This document shows positions 21,795 through 33,300 of a stretch of 64,000 nt of DNA, piece by piece. A program made the translations under genes and the position numbers. The stretch comes from Xiphydria camelus (Eukaryota > Arthropoda > Insecta > Hymenoptera > Xiphydriidae). Below the pieces are notes generated by a model. That model ran no database searches and was not told the origin of the DNA. It saw only the letters and a list, made by a program, of their open reading frames with translations. Where the stretch lies: NCBI GenBank assembly GCA_963678675.1, contig OY783194.1, positions 30,854,278 through 30,918,277 of the forward strand, in the 5' to 3' direction. Each line of letters starts with the position of its first letter. The stretch's first letter is position 1.

Positions 21795-23160
21795 TTATAA
21801 ACAAAAGATTGTATTCAATTTAATACAATTGTACGTAAAGCCTTTATTCAATATTAACACATCTTGCGCGGGAAGCGACTAAAGTCGTTTTGCACGTATT
21901 ATTGGAGGCAAAACACCCGCGCAAGATGAGTTAATATACTCCGTTATGAAATTTATGAGGGCAATTTCATCATCATCATCATCATAAAGTTATCAGTCCT
22001 AAGACTGGTTTGATACCATTCTCCATCTTTTCCTGTCCTCCGCTAGTCTTTTCATTTCCCTGTATTTCGAACAACCTACGTCCTTAATGATTTGCGAAAT
22101 GTAGTCTAACCGCGGCCTACCTACCTCTCTCTTTTTTCCCGTTTCTGCTTCTAAGATGTCTCTTAGCAGTCCCTCATGTCTCACTATATGGCCTATCAGC
22201 TGATCCCTTCTTTTCTTTATATTTTTCCAGAGCCGCCGGTTTTCCTCTATTTTCCTCAAGACTTCTTCATTTGTGATTTTCTCGGTCCATTTTACTTTTA
22301 GCATTCTTCTATAGCACCACATTTCGAAGCTGTCTAATTTTTTCCTTTCTACCATTCCTATCGTCCAAGATTCGCACCCATACAAAGCTGTACTCCACAC
22401 GTATGTTTTGAGAAATTTTTTCCTACTCTCTAGGCTGACGTTTTTTGAGCATAGTAGCTTCTTTTTCAGATTAAAAGCCTGTTTTCCCTGCGCTATTCTT
22501 TGTTTGACGTCTTTTAGGCTCTTTCCATCTGTCGTTATTTGGCTACCTAGATAGCAAAACTGCTGTACTTCTTCTACGCTTTCGTCGCCTATATTTATTC
22601 TAGTTTTACTCTTACGTTTTTTCTTACTACATACCAGAATTTTTGTCTTTTTCTTATTAATTTTCATATTGTAGTTCTCTATTAGGATGTTTTCCATTTC
22701 GTTAAGCGCCTTTTCTAGTTCTTCTTTGTTCGATGCTAGTAGCGCTATATCGTCGGCGAACCGAAGCATGCTCACTGTTTGCCCTTGTATTTTAATGCCT
22801 GAAGTTGAGTTTTCTTTTAATTCGTTCATCGCTTCCTCTATGTATAAGTTAAAGATTAGAGGCGACAGTGTGCATCCTTGTCGTACTCCTTTTCTAATTT
22901 TCGCTTCTCTCACTTCTTCTTCTACTCCTATCACTGCTACTTGGTTTTCATATAAATTATGTATGATTCTTCTTTCTCTGTACTTTATTCCTACTCTTTT
23001 CAGTATTTCGAACATTTTTTGCCACTGAACATTGTCGAATGCTTTCTCTAGGTCTATGAATCCTATATATAGTGTTTCGTCTTTTTCTAATGTTTCATAG
23101 AGAAATGTATTAATTTTCATAATCACGTATTGGAAAAAAGCTTTATATAAAAGTATAATA
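21795..23160. mobile_element. MITE (family H) interrupted by the RTE insertion
   Basis: Left part 21795-21970 and right part 23093-23160 together match the intact family H copy at 26838-27044. The left side ends GGGCAATTTCAT and the right resumes AGAGAAATG...TTTTCATAATCACGTATTGG, exactly as the uninterrupted element reads. A second small inverted-repeat piece sits in the left arm (21857-21935, arms CATCTTGCGCGGG / CCCGCGCAAGATG). The outer borders are approximate. Confidence 0.75.
21971..23092 (-). mobile_element. 5'-truncated RTE-like non-LTR retrotransposon
   Basis: The minus strand carries the C-terminal two thirds of a LINE reverse transcriptase. Visible motifs are GFIDLEKAFD (first catalytic Asp), VRQGCTLSP, the FADDIALLA box and a conserved C-terminal region with LYGCESWTI, EMWCYRRMLKVKW and GRPRLDYI. 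The reading frame closes at 21999, shortly before the element's end, which is a short (ATG)n tail, seen as (CAT)n on the plus strand. Such a tail fits the RTE/BovB group; a related LINE group is possible. The endonuclease and first RT motifs are missing. The copy is flanked by TTTCAT at 21965-21970 and 23093-23098, a 6-bp target duplication. Only one open frame with no stops suggests a fairly young insertion. Confidence 0.9.
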
Positions 23161-23231
23161 AAAATACAAATTTTTGTATCAGTGCACCGAGATAAATAAT
23201 TGCTAGTTCCAAAAAAATCGGCGTGTAACAA
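21999..23231 (-). pseudogene. Reverse transcriptase fragment fused by chance to MITE sequence
   Basis: The open frame is 410 codons. About 46 N-terminal codons (23092-23231, up to LYE) are translated from the MITE into which the element inserted; the retrotransposon part starts at TLEKDE. The protein therefore lacks the endonuclease and the N-terminal part of the RT and is not a natural gene product. RT catalytic aspartates are present (LEKAFD and FADD). It is dead as an autonomous element but keeps an intact frame to the normal stop, a few dozen bases before the 3' tail. Confidence 0.85.
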
Positions 23232-23300
23232 TTTTTATAATCACGTGTTGGAAAAAAGCTTTATATAAAAATCTGTTAAAATTACAAATTTGTGGACAGC
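23213..23300. mobile_element. Partial family H MITE
   Basis: A further half-copy reading TTATAATCACGTGTTGG then AAAAAAGCTTTATATAAA, the same right arm as at 23110-23150. It lies 60 bp from the interrupted copy, with an intervening CACCGAGATAAATAATT end of a family A element (about 23184-23200). Confidence 0.6.
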
Positions 23301-24670
23301 GTAGACTGCCGCGGTATGCCTAACCCTCGAACTAAATGCAGTTCGTACACATCGGAACTTTGTGAGTTTTCTCGAAGAAAACGTATTCTCGCCATTGGAT
23401 TAATATGAAACTGATCCGTTCATAAAAAGGACATGTCACGTAACACCCTTTCCGACATTGACGAATATTCACGAAAAGGGAAGCCACTTTTCCATGAATT
23501 TTATTGGCCAACTTTGGCATACCGATATGATGTTTGCTAATAATTAAATTACATAATTAAATCTCATTTTTCCGTGATTTTTATTAGCTGAATTCGCTAT
23601 TTCAAATCTGGAATCTTAAAAGCACGAGTGAATGATATTTGCCAATAATCAAAGTACAAAAATCTATGATGTGATTAAAGTAAAAGTAAAAAATGTACAT
23701 GACGATATCGGCATGAATTTTCTTTCTTCGAGAAATGCAACCATTCTTCCGCAGCGCCCAGACGATGGATCGACGCGCGTCTTCCGCTCGGCGCGCGCGA
23801 CTGCGGGCCATCAGTGAAACAATTTTCGCACGTTCGCCCATCGACGAAACGATTTGCAACTCGTCGAACGTATTCCACCCTATACCTCCGCGGAATCACC
23901 CGCGCATCAACGCTGCAACCCCACTCCCCTTCTCGTTCTCTTCCTCCGCGCTTTTTCCTCGCGAGCCGCATACATCCCGCTTTCGTTCCGTATTCCGTAT
24001 TTCCGCGGAGAACGAATGGACCGCGCCGCGGTGGTTTATCGGCCGTTCGGGTTCTTTGGAATCCGGCCGAAGGCAACCGGCTGCGCGTTCTCGCGGGGTG
24101 GGCTGCCAGCGAGTACGTGATACTCGCGGCCGTTGAAGGGCGGGGAGGGGGGGGGGAGGCCGATAAATAAATGGATAGCCCTCCTCTCTCTTCGAATGTA
24201 GCTTTTCGCTCGCCGGGAAGCGGCGACGAAAGGGGGTGGTGCGCGGGTGTGGAAAAGTAAAGAGGAGGTCGAGAAGTGGCGGGAGGTAAGGGAACGACGG
24301 GAGCGTGGAAGGGGGCTGGGGGGTTGGCACGGATGAGTCAATTTAAAGGGGCTCTTCCGTGAGCTAACACGAGGGGAGTGCAATACAGTGTTACGCGAAT
24401 GTAGCGACACGAGAAATCCACTTACCTACTCGGCGTCTAGAACATCCCCGTATAGATAGCTACGGGATGCCCTCGGACCCGTGACTCGGTGGTAGCGCTC
24501 TTCGCCTAGCCGTGGCGATGGGTTCTTCCGTTCGCGCGGACGCGAAGGGAACGAACGTTGCCGAGAGATACGCGCACCCGCGAGACCCGCGCTCGTATGT
24601 ATAACGAACAGGAGACGGAAGCGCTCGACTGGACACGCCGCGCGCTTTACTCCCCAGATAGTTCCACTCG
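23301..24670. other. No gene recognised
   Basis: A/T-rich from 23300 to 23700, then CpG-rich. Frames at 23675-24410 overlap on both strands and lack any recognised motif. Confidence 0.55.
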
Positions 24671-24675
24671 TTCTC

Positions 24676-25247
24676 CTCAAATAGACTTGTATGATCGTCA
24701 CTGGGAGAAATGTACAGGTCGCACACAGCGATAAGTATAGCTATGATAGCTACACTTTAGGGGTAAATGAGTTTAATTGGAGAGAGTACGAGTAATATAG
24801 CAATACCAAATACATAGTAAGAAGAACCATCCGTATGGCTGAAATAACTATACGTATTGGTAAAGGTAACTAGAACTTATTCATATATTAATAAACTACT
24901 GGCATTGTCATACAATCTATAAAATTTCTCTCAATGCGTAAAGACTACGTTTATTTTGTTGCATGAGTTTAGAGAAATAATTGTTTTTCGAAAAAATATT
25001 TGATTTACATTACAATGTGATTAACATTAATTGCAGTATTTATCATAGCAACATATTTACGAAAAATTTACAATATAATGAATAAATGTATAGCATTTCA
25101 TTTATATTAGTTTGAAATCATTTAATGACACAAATGTGTGCTTGCTTACCGAATGATGAAATGATGACTCATAAAGCGGACAACCTTGATGCATCAGATC
25201 AGCTGATACTACCTAAAGTGCAATTTACGTACGTTTGTCTCTCTGCA
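24676..25247. mobile_element. Family E element split by family V
   Basis: Left tip GACTTGTATGATCGTCAC (24676-24697); after the family V insert it resumes AAGACTACGTTTATTTTG (24940) through CAACCTTGATGCATCAGATC to ACGTACGTTTGTCTCTCTG. Confidence 0.65.
24718..24937. mobile_element. MITE family V, nested in a family E copy
   Basis: Reverse-orientation copy of 1241-1449, with about 80 percent agreement over stretches such as ATACTTATC, TTTATTAATATA and ACAATCTATAAAATTTCTC. Family E sequence lies on both sides (24676-24697 and from 24939). Confidence 0.7.
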
Positions 25248-25660
25248 TCAAGAAAACAATTTATTTGTAGTTTGCAAATGTTTGTTTGAACATGGCGAAA
25301 TAAACATTTTATTGGATCAAGTAAATATCATTAACCATTACGATATTTATTTGGCACAGTTTGGTCCCCTTGGAGGCAATCATTTGAATGAAATAAAAAT
25401 TATATATTAATAGCACAGATTATTTGTAGTTAATAAATGTTTATTTCAATATGGCGAAATAAACATTTTGTTGGATCAAGTGAATATTAGTTAACTATTA
25501 CGATATTTATTTGGCACAGTTTGATCCTCAGAGGCAATCATATGGTTGAAATAAAGATTTTTATAATTAACGCAATATCTTCTCGTCCTAACGAAATCGC
25601 CATATTTGAAATTACATTTATTAACTAATAATCTGTTTCCTCTCGGTGTAGAAACTGGGA
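25240..25660. mobile_element. Family C MITE, tandem duplicated left parts
   Basis: Two consecutive blocks share TTATTTGTAGTT, GGCGAAATAAACATTTT, TTGGATCAAGT and TATTTATTTGGCACAGTTTG (about 25255-25400 and 25425-25550). One right arm follows (AAATTACATTTATTAAC, ATCTGTTTCCTCTCGG). An intermediate product of partial duplication or two copies with one end lost. Confidence 0.75.
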
Positions 25661-26537
25661 GTTTCACGATGACGGGGCCACCGCTACGCACTCACCATGC
25701 CGTCTAATTTGATCCGACCGTGGAAGACGCGCCTCCGTGTTCGCACGATCGCTTAACCGCGAGCAGTTTCAAACTTTTTGCAGAGCAAACATCAGCGGAG
25801 TTCCGCTTGCCGAGACGCGGTCGTTTACTATACGGCGCGGTAACTCCCGAGGCGTAGTGGGTGGACGCGTCGCTCTAACGAAGCCATCGACGATGACGTC
25901 GCGACGCGACGCGGCATAAACAACCCTTGCGATGTAATTGAATCATAAACCATCGCGGTGTACCCGCGTCTACGGTTTACGGCGCAACGATTCGTCATAG
26001 CCGAAGCGAGCGAGTCTCGCGTGGAGAGGAAAGCTGTATCCGCGTGCAGGGTGGCGCGTAACGCGCGCGGTCTTCGCGCGTAGCCTCGGTATATCTCTCG
26101 ACGCTACTCCACCCAGAGACGTGCTGGTCTCACGGCAAAAACGACGCGGCAGGTGGGCAGTAGCACCGGCGCGATAATTATCAGTGAAAAATCGAAGCGA
26201 GGCGAATGATGACTATATGGCATCGCGAATCGAAATTACGGCGCGCGTATGGGCTCCTACGCACTTTGAATATTCATTCCTCCTCGTCGTTCGACGTCCC
26301 GTATAGGACGTCCGCTCGGACGAGCTTCGTTTGATAATCTCCCCCGTTCTACGCGGCGCGCGGGTCGAAGGCCGCGGATCGACGACGGTGGGATGGTAGA
26401 CTATTAAAAATGGATTAGGACGCACGGCGAGGGGCAGGGCGGCCGGCGTGTGCGTGCGTGCGTTGACTCGCGAACAATTTTAACGACTGACCATTTCTCT
26501 CGCCGTCGTCGACGATGACTCGCGCGATCCTGAGGAT

Positions 26538-26819
26538 TGATTCGGTTTTCTCGAAATGTTTCTTGAATGAAGAACACATGTTACAAATTTTCAGGCATAC
26601 GGATTCCTGGTCGAGTCAAGAATATGACGTATTCTTGATTCAAGAATACATATTCGTCGTAGGAACAAGAAATTCTTTCTGCGCAAAGAATAATAATTGT
26701 CGAGCCTGTCAAATATTTCCTCGCACGAAGAAAACCATGGCTTGATCCTGAAATCATATCATGTTTTTGATCGAAGAAAACTTTTTTTTGGGACCAGCAA
26801 TTACACATTTCTCTCGGTG
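26538..26819. mobile_element. Family I element, second copy
   Basis: Contains AAATTCTTTCTGCGCAAAG, GAGCCTGTCAAATATTTCC, GGCTTGATCCTGAAATC and ends TTTCTCTCGGTG. The TATTCTTGATTCAAGAATA centre is a perfect palindrome. It abuts the family A element that begins at 26820. Confidence 0.7.
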
Positions 26820-27270
26820 CACTGAGAGAAAGAATTACACTGTAAAGAAACTTGTTTTTTAAATATATTGTTATATAGCTAAAGCTTTTTTCCAATACGT
26901 GATTATGAAAATTAATATATTTCCCTATGAAATTGCCCTTGTAAAATTCTGAACGGAGTACAGTCATTTTCATAATCATGTATTGGAGATAAAAGCTTTA
27001 TATACAATTATATATTAAATTGAATACAAATTCTGTTTACAGTGTAGGTTAAAATGACAAATTGCATCCAGTTAAACGCATTTAGTAATTTTAACCAAAA
27101 CACTGCTCAGTTGAACCAATTAGTGTTTTGTTATTCTAACCAAACGATTAATTATTCTAACCAATAAATGGACAGTCTAACCAAACAGATGGATGTTCCA
27201 TATTCCACCAAACAGCTTGATCGTCGTCTCTGAGATTTTGGTTAAATTGACTGAACCTTTTTCCCAGTAT
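26820..27270. mobile_element. MITE family A, interrupted by family H
   Basis: Left end CACTGAGAGAAAGAATTA at 26820-26837, then the nested H element, then TAGGTTAAAATGACAAATTG onward to ...CTTTTTCCCAGTAT near 27270. The interior is built of repeated AACCAAA/TTTGGTT units (family A). Insertion duplicated the TA of AATTAGG. Confidence 0.85.
26838..27044. mobile_element. MITE family H, intact, nested in a family A MITE
   Basis: About 207 bp between TA at 26836-26837 and TA at 27045-27046. Termini are CACTGTAAAGAAACTTG and CAAATTCTGTTTACAGTG, with long inverted arms containing AAAGCTTTTTTCCAATACG and its complement. The flanking sequence on both sides joins into one family A element when this copy is removed. 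Confidence 0.85.
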
Positions 27271-27731
27271 ACCTTCGTAAAACTTTCCACTCCTCGACTG
27301 CACATACGCGGCGGACAGGGGGAAAGGCATGCAATCAAGTCGCGATGCATCTTTAATTCGATATCTCCTCGGCGACGGACACACCTCGCGCGAAAGTCGA
27401 TACCCGATACCCGGCAGTGATTCCTATACGTACCCCGTGTATCGACTTCCGCCCGCCGCGTGTGCGGGATCGCGGCCATTGCGCGCTAAAAAGCCGGGGG
27501 AATAACCGCGAGTGTGTAACAGATGTGTGGAGTCGCGTCGCGCCGGACTACGCTCTCACGCCTCGGAAGAAACCGAGTACGTGGTCTTTTTTACCTCGAC
27601 CTCTAGCTCTCGCGTCGGAGAGCCGCGCGCGAGTGCACGAGAGTTATACGGGTGGCGATACGCGAAGAGGGATGGAGGTGGAGAAAGAGGAACGCGACCG
27701 GAGCCTTTTGGGAATTGTTATCAAGAGGGGC

Positions 27732-27752
27732 GGGGGGGGGGGGGGGGGGGGG
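27732..27752 (+). repeat. Poly(G) tract, 21 bp
   Basis: 21 G in a row, preceded by GGGGC; same length as the tract at 5094. A (GC)8 run follows at 27781-27796. Confidence 0.95.
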
Positions 27753-28561
27753 CTTTTTAAACTTTCGAGACTCGGTCATCGCGCGCGCGCGCGCGCCTCT
27801 TCGAGCGTCGAAAACTCGTAATCCCGAGAGCGCGACGCTCCCCGCGTACAAGTACCTACCGTGGTCGATAAAGTGCAGCAGAGCGAGAGAAGCTTCCACA
27901 CGGTAGTAATTGATCGCTCGTTCTTTATATACGCGCGCAGCTGCGCCGCCGTCGGCGCGTCGATAGTCGAGTTTTGACTTTTTTACAACTCGCCCATCGC
28001 TCTCCCCGCGTGTCCGAGCTGTTACAGTCGCGTCCTCGTAAAATTGTCGACCGCGTTCCGGTCTCGCAATGCGAGCCACGCGTGCGCGCGGTCCTCCGCG
28101 AAGCGATTACCTACCGTTTTTTTTTATATCCGAACCGCCGCCGGCGCGGCACGCGTGGCCGTTCCGCACGCGCGCAGAAAATGTATTTCGAGGGCGTACC
28201 CGAACGATGAACAGTATAATCGGAGGGTGGCATTGTTTTTTTATTCCCAATACAAAGAAAGTGACGGCACGATCGCGCGACGGCTTTCTCCCTCTTCATT
28301 GCCAATTGTCATCGCGCAAGTAGTCGCTCTCCTCCCTCTACTCCACCGCGTAACCACTCGGCGCGGCGAGGAGACGAGAGAGAGAGAGAGAGAGACGCTT
28401 AGCTCTCCGCGAGATTTTGATCAAATTAGCCGACTCTGTTGCCGGAGCGAAGGATGCGCAGACGCGCGCAGCTGTCCCGGTGTAATAAACCGGGGTCCAC
28501 CCGATCGCGCGTCGCCGTACGGGTCGCTTGTGAGTTTCCAGTTCTTTGCCCGCGCCCGGAT

Positions 28562-29157
28562 AAACTTGTGTGATCGTCGCAACGTTCGTACACAGAGAGA
28601 AAGAATTAGTCGGATCTGCTAAAAATTACTTGCGGGGTAAAATTGTAGTTGTCGTAACGATAAATTGACCTTGTTCCGAAATTTACTACAAATTTTGTTG
28701 ATCTTATAATACTACAATTTTTTGTCTGTGTGGATCCTCTATCCGTTTGGTTAAACTAACCACTTTTCGGTTAGAATAACTGAATATTAAGTCAGAATAA
28801 CTAAATATTTAGTTAGAGTAACTAAATGTTTGGTCCAATTAACCAGTAGGTACCTATTTCAATTGAAAATGCTAAACGCGCTTAACCAGATACGTTTTGT
28901 CATTTTAACCAAATAAATTTATTTATCTCCGTGTATGATTCAAATTAATCGCTGTAATTATCGCAGTAACATATTAACGAAAAATTGTGCACATACTGAA
29001 TTGATGTCCAGCATTTTATTTGTATTAGTTTGAAATCATTTAATAACACAACTATGCTTTTTTTTGCGATGACTCATGAAGCGCATAACCGTGATGCATC
29101 ACATGAGCTAATACTACCTAAAGTTACTGTACAATTTACGTACGTCTTTCTATCTGA
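28562..29157. mobile_element. Family E element split by the chimeric MITE
   Basis: Left ACTTGTGTGATCGTCGCAACG ends at 28590, right part restarts at 28936 (ATTCAAATTAATCGCTG) and ends ACGTCTTTCTATCTG. About 90 bp of the expected E interior is missing at the insertion. Confidence 0.65.
28591..28933. mobile_element. Chimeric MITE: family B left end, family D middle, family A right end
   Basis: The left end CACAGAGAGAAAGAATTAGT and CGGATCTGCTAAAAATTACT belong to family B (compare 60596). The middle TTGTAGTTGTCGTAACGATA matches the tandem repeat at 41977-42345. From 28740 on, GTTTGGTTAAACTAACC to TTATTTATCTCCGTG is family A. The whole sits between TA at 28589-28590 and 28934-28935, inside a family E copy. 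Confidence 0.7.
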
Positions 29158-30352
29158 AAACGCCTTTATCTTTGTCCCCTACTTCGCATCACTCGCCTTT
29201 GAATACATTGCCACGTTCGAATATCCGTGGAGATTTCTACAAAATTCCCAGCGACGGTAGAACATCGAGATTTCTTTTGTCGTTTCGACGTACCGCGGGG
29301 CACGGTTTCCAATTCACCACGCTCTCGCGAATCGACGCCGATAAACGCGAGCGCGCGAGGCAACGAGGGCGACGTCATTCTATCCGGGACTTTTCGCCCC
29401 CGCGTCATCGCACTCGCGCGCGATCATCCGGCGAACGTCAAACGTTGCGCGGTAATATCGGTACTTTTTACGGTGATTATCGATTCCCATCGTAGCGCAA
29501 CGGCAACACATCGCCGATGATCGCAAATGATTCCGGCAAATGGAATTGAATGGGTTGCGGTATTTACGGCGGGGCGCTCGTGTACCGCGCAAACGGATTT
29601 TGGGACTTTTAATGTGATTGGCGCAATTTTTAATTCTCGCTTCGACACGGGAGGACGCGTCGTATAATGTCGGTTTCTGTTATTGGTTATCGCTGGATCG
29701 AAACTTTGATGTGGGTCTGTCCGTAAATAGAGGTAATTTAATTTAAAGGGATTCGCGTTTGTTGACAAGACTGATTGGTGGTTTTTATTTAATCAACTCG
29801 CGTCGCGCAGCGGCGAAGTGTGGACGGAATTTTTTCCCCGCCATCGCCTTGGATCGTGTTCGACGATCCAAATAGATATGAGCATATCGTGGAAAGAAAT
29901 GATTTACAAATTTACGCGCTAATGGAAAAATGTGTACATGAGAAATATCGATTTTCAGCAAAATGTTAAAGGGTAAAACTTATGGAATCGAACTCCCGGC
30001 CACCCTATTCGATGTATTTTTTTCGTACCGATTTCGAAAAGCATGGTCTTATCGAGAAAATCTCAAACGAACACCGAAATATTTATGATTTTTTTATGAT
30101 CTTATATTTCCTTCAATATATCGACTAAATAAGCGTGCTTTTCGTAATCAGCATGAAGAGAAATGTAAATGATAAGACAGTTCGGTGAGCGATTCCAAAG
30201 ATTTTTATTTTTGCAATATGTCAAGGGATTCTATAATGGTAGTCGATGTAGAAGGAAACGGTCATTGGACCAGAGATTTAACGTAGCAATTAATTCGAAA
30301 CAGTTTCCAATCTCACTTATAGATTTTACTTGACGACCAATTTTCTTTCCAG
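29158..30352 (+). other. Sequence just upstream of the first seen Sema1a exon
   Basis: Presumed intron. It ends with a pyrimidine tract and CAG (TTTTCTTTCCAG at 30341-30352). No further MITE was recognised between 29158 and the exon. Confidence 0.6.
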
Positions 30353-33300
30353 GTGCGGAAGACGTGTTCAGGTTTACGGGAAACGAAACGCACACGGATT
30401 ACTTTCGACTGGTGCTCCGAGATGGAAACTATCTCCTGGTCGGCGGAAGGTAAACCAAATTCGCATTATTACGCGCAAGTGACCGTTGCGTCCGGACGGT
30501 CACGAGTTACATTGAAAATTTGAGCATGTATTCCTCGATGATCCGCTTTACGGATCGATATCCACGACCGAGCGCGCACGCGATGTCTGTATAGCAACCT
30601 TGTTCGCAGAACGGATGCGACGCGACGGAATGACTCACTGTTTAGCAATCAGGAAATTCCGGAAAGTCTGAAATCGTTGGAAAATTGTTGAAGTCCACGT
30701 ACCGGAGAAATGTTTCGGAAATGACACAGAATTTTCTGTAATTTCTATCATTAGGTCGAAACGTCGAAGGAAATACAAGACCCGAGCGATTTTTTATGCG
30801 CGTAGCGAACACATTTCTCCCCTATATAAAATCGTCAATATCGCGGTCCTCCGAAGCAAATTTACCTTTCGCGCGTGTACATCGAAGCATGTTATTTTCC
30901 GAACCGTCGTCCCAATTTTCCGCAACCAGCGAAAGATAAACCGCCTACAATTACCGTCGCTATCGACCCCGTACGCCCCCCGTTTATTCCTCCCCTCTCT
31001 AACCCTCGTCTCGTGTCGTTTCGAACGCAGAAATCTCGTCCACAACTTGAGCTTGACCGACCTCACCGAGCAGCAAAGACTGATGTGGTATTCGCCCGAT
31101 ACCGACGTCAAGATGTGCGTGGTGAAGGGCAAGGACGAGGAGAACTGCCAAAATTACGTGCGAATCCTGGTGAAAACCGGTCCCAGTAACCTCTTAGTGT
31201 GTGCCACGAACGCTTTCAAGCCCATGTGTAGAGACTACGTAGTGCACGCGGGCAATTACACGGTGGCCGAAGAGAATCCCGGTCAGGCCGTCTGTCCCTA
31301 TAATCCCCAGCACAACAGTACGTTCGTCTACGTCGACGGCGAGTTGTATACGGGGACCGTTGCCGACTTTTCCGGCATGGTTCCTATCATTTATAGGAAA
31401 CCCCTGCAGACTGAGCAGTTCGACTCGATGAGTCTCAACGGTGAGTGCCGCACATACACACGTCGACGCCTTTCCTTTATCGCCCTGGAGTGGCGAGACT
31501 TCTCATAAAACATATAGCTAACATGGGATATAAATGAGAAAAAGTCTCTCCAACATTTGCACCTCGTACGCGTATCGATAAAGAGACCAGCTTTCCCGGC
31601 CGCGTTTACAGCGTCACGTAAAACGAGGAAAGCGTCGACAACGTCTCAGTAGCGGTGTCGACTTTCCACTAAATCATGTTTTACGTAGCTTCGGCGGTAA
31701 ATTTGCCGACGTAAACTCACTTTAAACCGCTCGTCGTACGCGCACTCCGCTCACACGTACGGGGTGTACTTTCCTTCCTCCTTTACGTTCATCTTCGCAA
31801 ATCCACTATTCTCAATTTGTGCCCTCTACGCTACTTTGCAGCGCCAAATTTTGTCAGCTCCATGACGCATGGAGACTTCGTTTTCTTCTTCTTCAGGGAG
31901 ACGGCCGTAGAATATATCAACTGTGGCAAGGCAAGTGAAGTCTTTTTGTTTGTTTATGCGGTTTTAATCGCTGCATGCGCCACAACGTAAGATCTGTTTC
32001 GACCCTCGGCGAGGTGTTCTTCGCAAATATCGAGATGCCGTTCGCGAGTACTGATCTCAGACGGGTGTACGCTCTTTCAGGCTGTATATTCTCGCGTCGC
32101 GCGAGTTTGTAAAACCGATCGGGGCGGACCGCATCGTTTTCGCAACAGATGGACCTCCTTCCTGAAATCTCGCCTCAATTGCTCCGTCACCGGAGATTTC
32201 CCGTTTTACTTCAACGAGATACGTGAGTACGAAATCTCCCGCGCGGCGCACCCTCAACGACGTCGTTGACGACGCAATCGACGGTACTCACGTTCGCGCC
32301 TGATTTTTCGCAGAGTCCACGACCGAGCTGATATCCGGCAAATACGGCACGATGTCCGCGCAATTGATTTACGGCACCTTCACGACGCCGGTGAACAGCA
32401 TAAGCGGATCGGCCGTCTGCGCGTTCTCGCTGAAGGACATAGCCGATACCTTCGAGGGTAACTTCAAGGAGCAAAGCGCCTTGAACTCCAACTGGCTGCC
32501 CGTGCAGAGTGCCAAAGTTCCGGATCCCAGACCCGGCCAGTGCGTTAATGACTCGCGCACGCTGCCAGACCTGACGTTGAACTTCATCAAGAGCCACTCT
32601 CTGATGGACGAGTCCGTGCCGAGCTTCTTCGGCCAGCCGATCGTTATACGCACGAGTTTTCAGTGAGTAACGACGATGTTTCCCGTCGTTCGCGACCTCG
32701 CGATTTATCCGGACGACGGATACGATGAGCTTTTGTCCCGTTGCAGCTATCGTTTCACCCAAATCGCGGTGGATCCGCAAGTGAAGACTCCCGGCGGCAA
32801 GACTTACGACGTTCTCTTCATCGGCACCGACAACGGCAAAGTGATAAAGGCGGTGAACGCCGAATCGGCCGACTCTCACGAACGAGTCAGTCCGGTGGTC
32901 ATCGAGGAGATTCAGGCGTTTCCCGCGACGGTTCCGGTGCGCGGGATCAAAGTCGTGCGCGCCTCTCAAGCCGGTGACGGTCTTGAGGACGGTCGCCTCG
33001 TGGTCATAGCCGACAGTCAGGTCCAAGCTTTGAGGCTTCACCGCTGCTACAGCGACAGGATACTCTCTTGCGGCGAGTGCGTCGCTCTGCAGGATCCCTA
33101 CTGCGCCTGGGACAAGGTCGAGGGCAAGTGCAGGGCACTGGTGGGCCCCGCTGCGACGGACGCCACGAGGTTCTTGCAGAGCGTCTCCACGGGGCTTCAC
33201 GCCTCGTGTCCGCCGAGCAAGACGCTGAACAAGGACGCCGGCAGCGTCGGCGCAATTTCGGCCAATCAAAATAAGTTTCCCCAGAATTCGCTCAGCCCCA

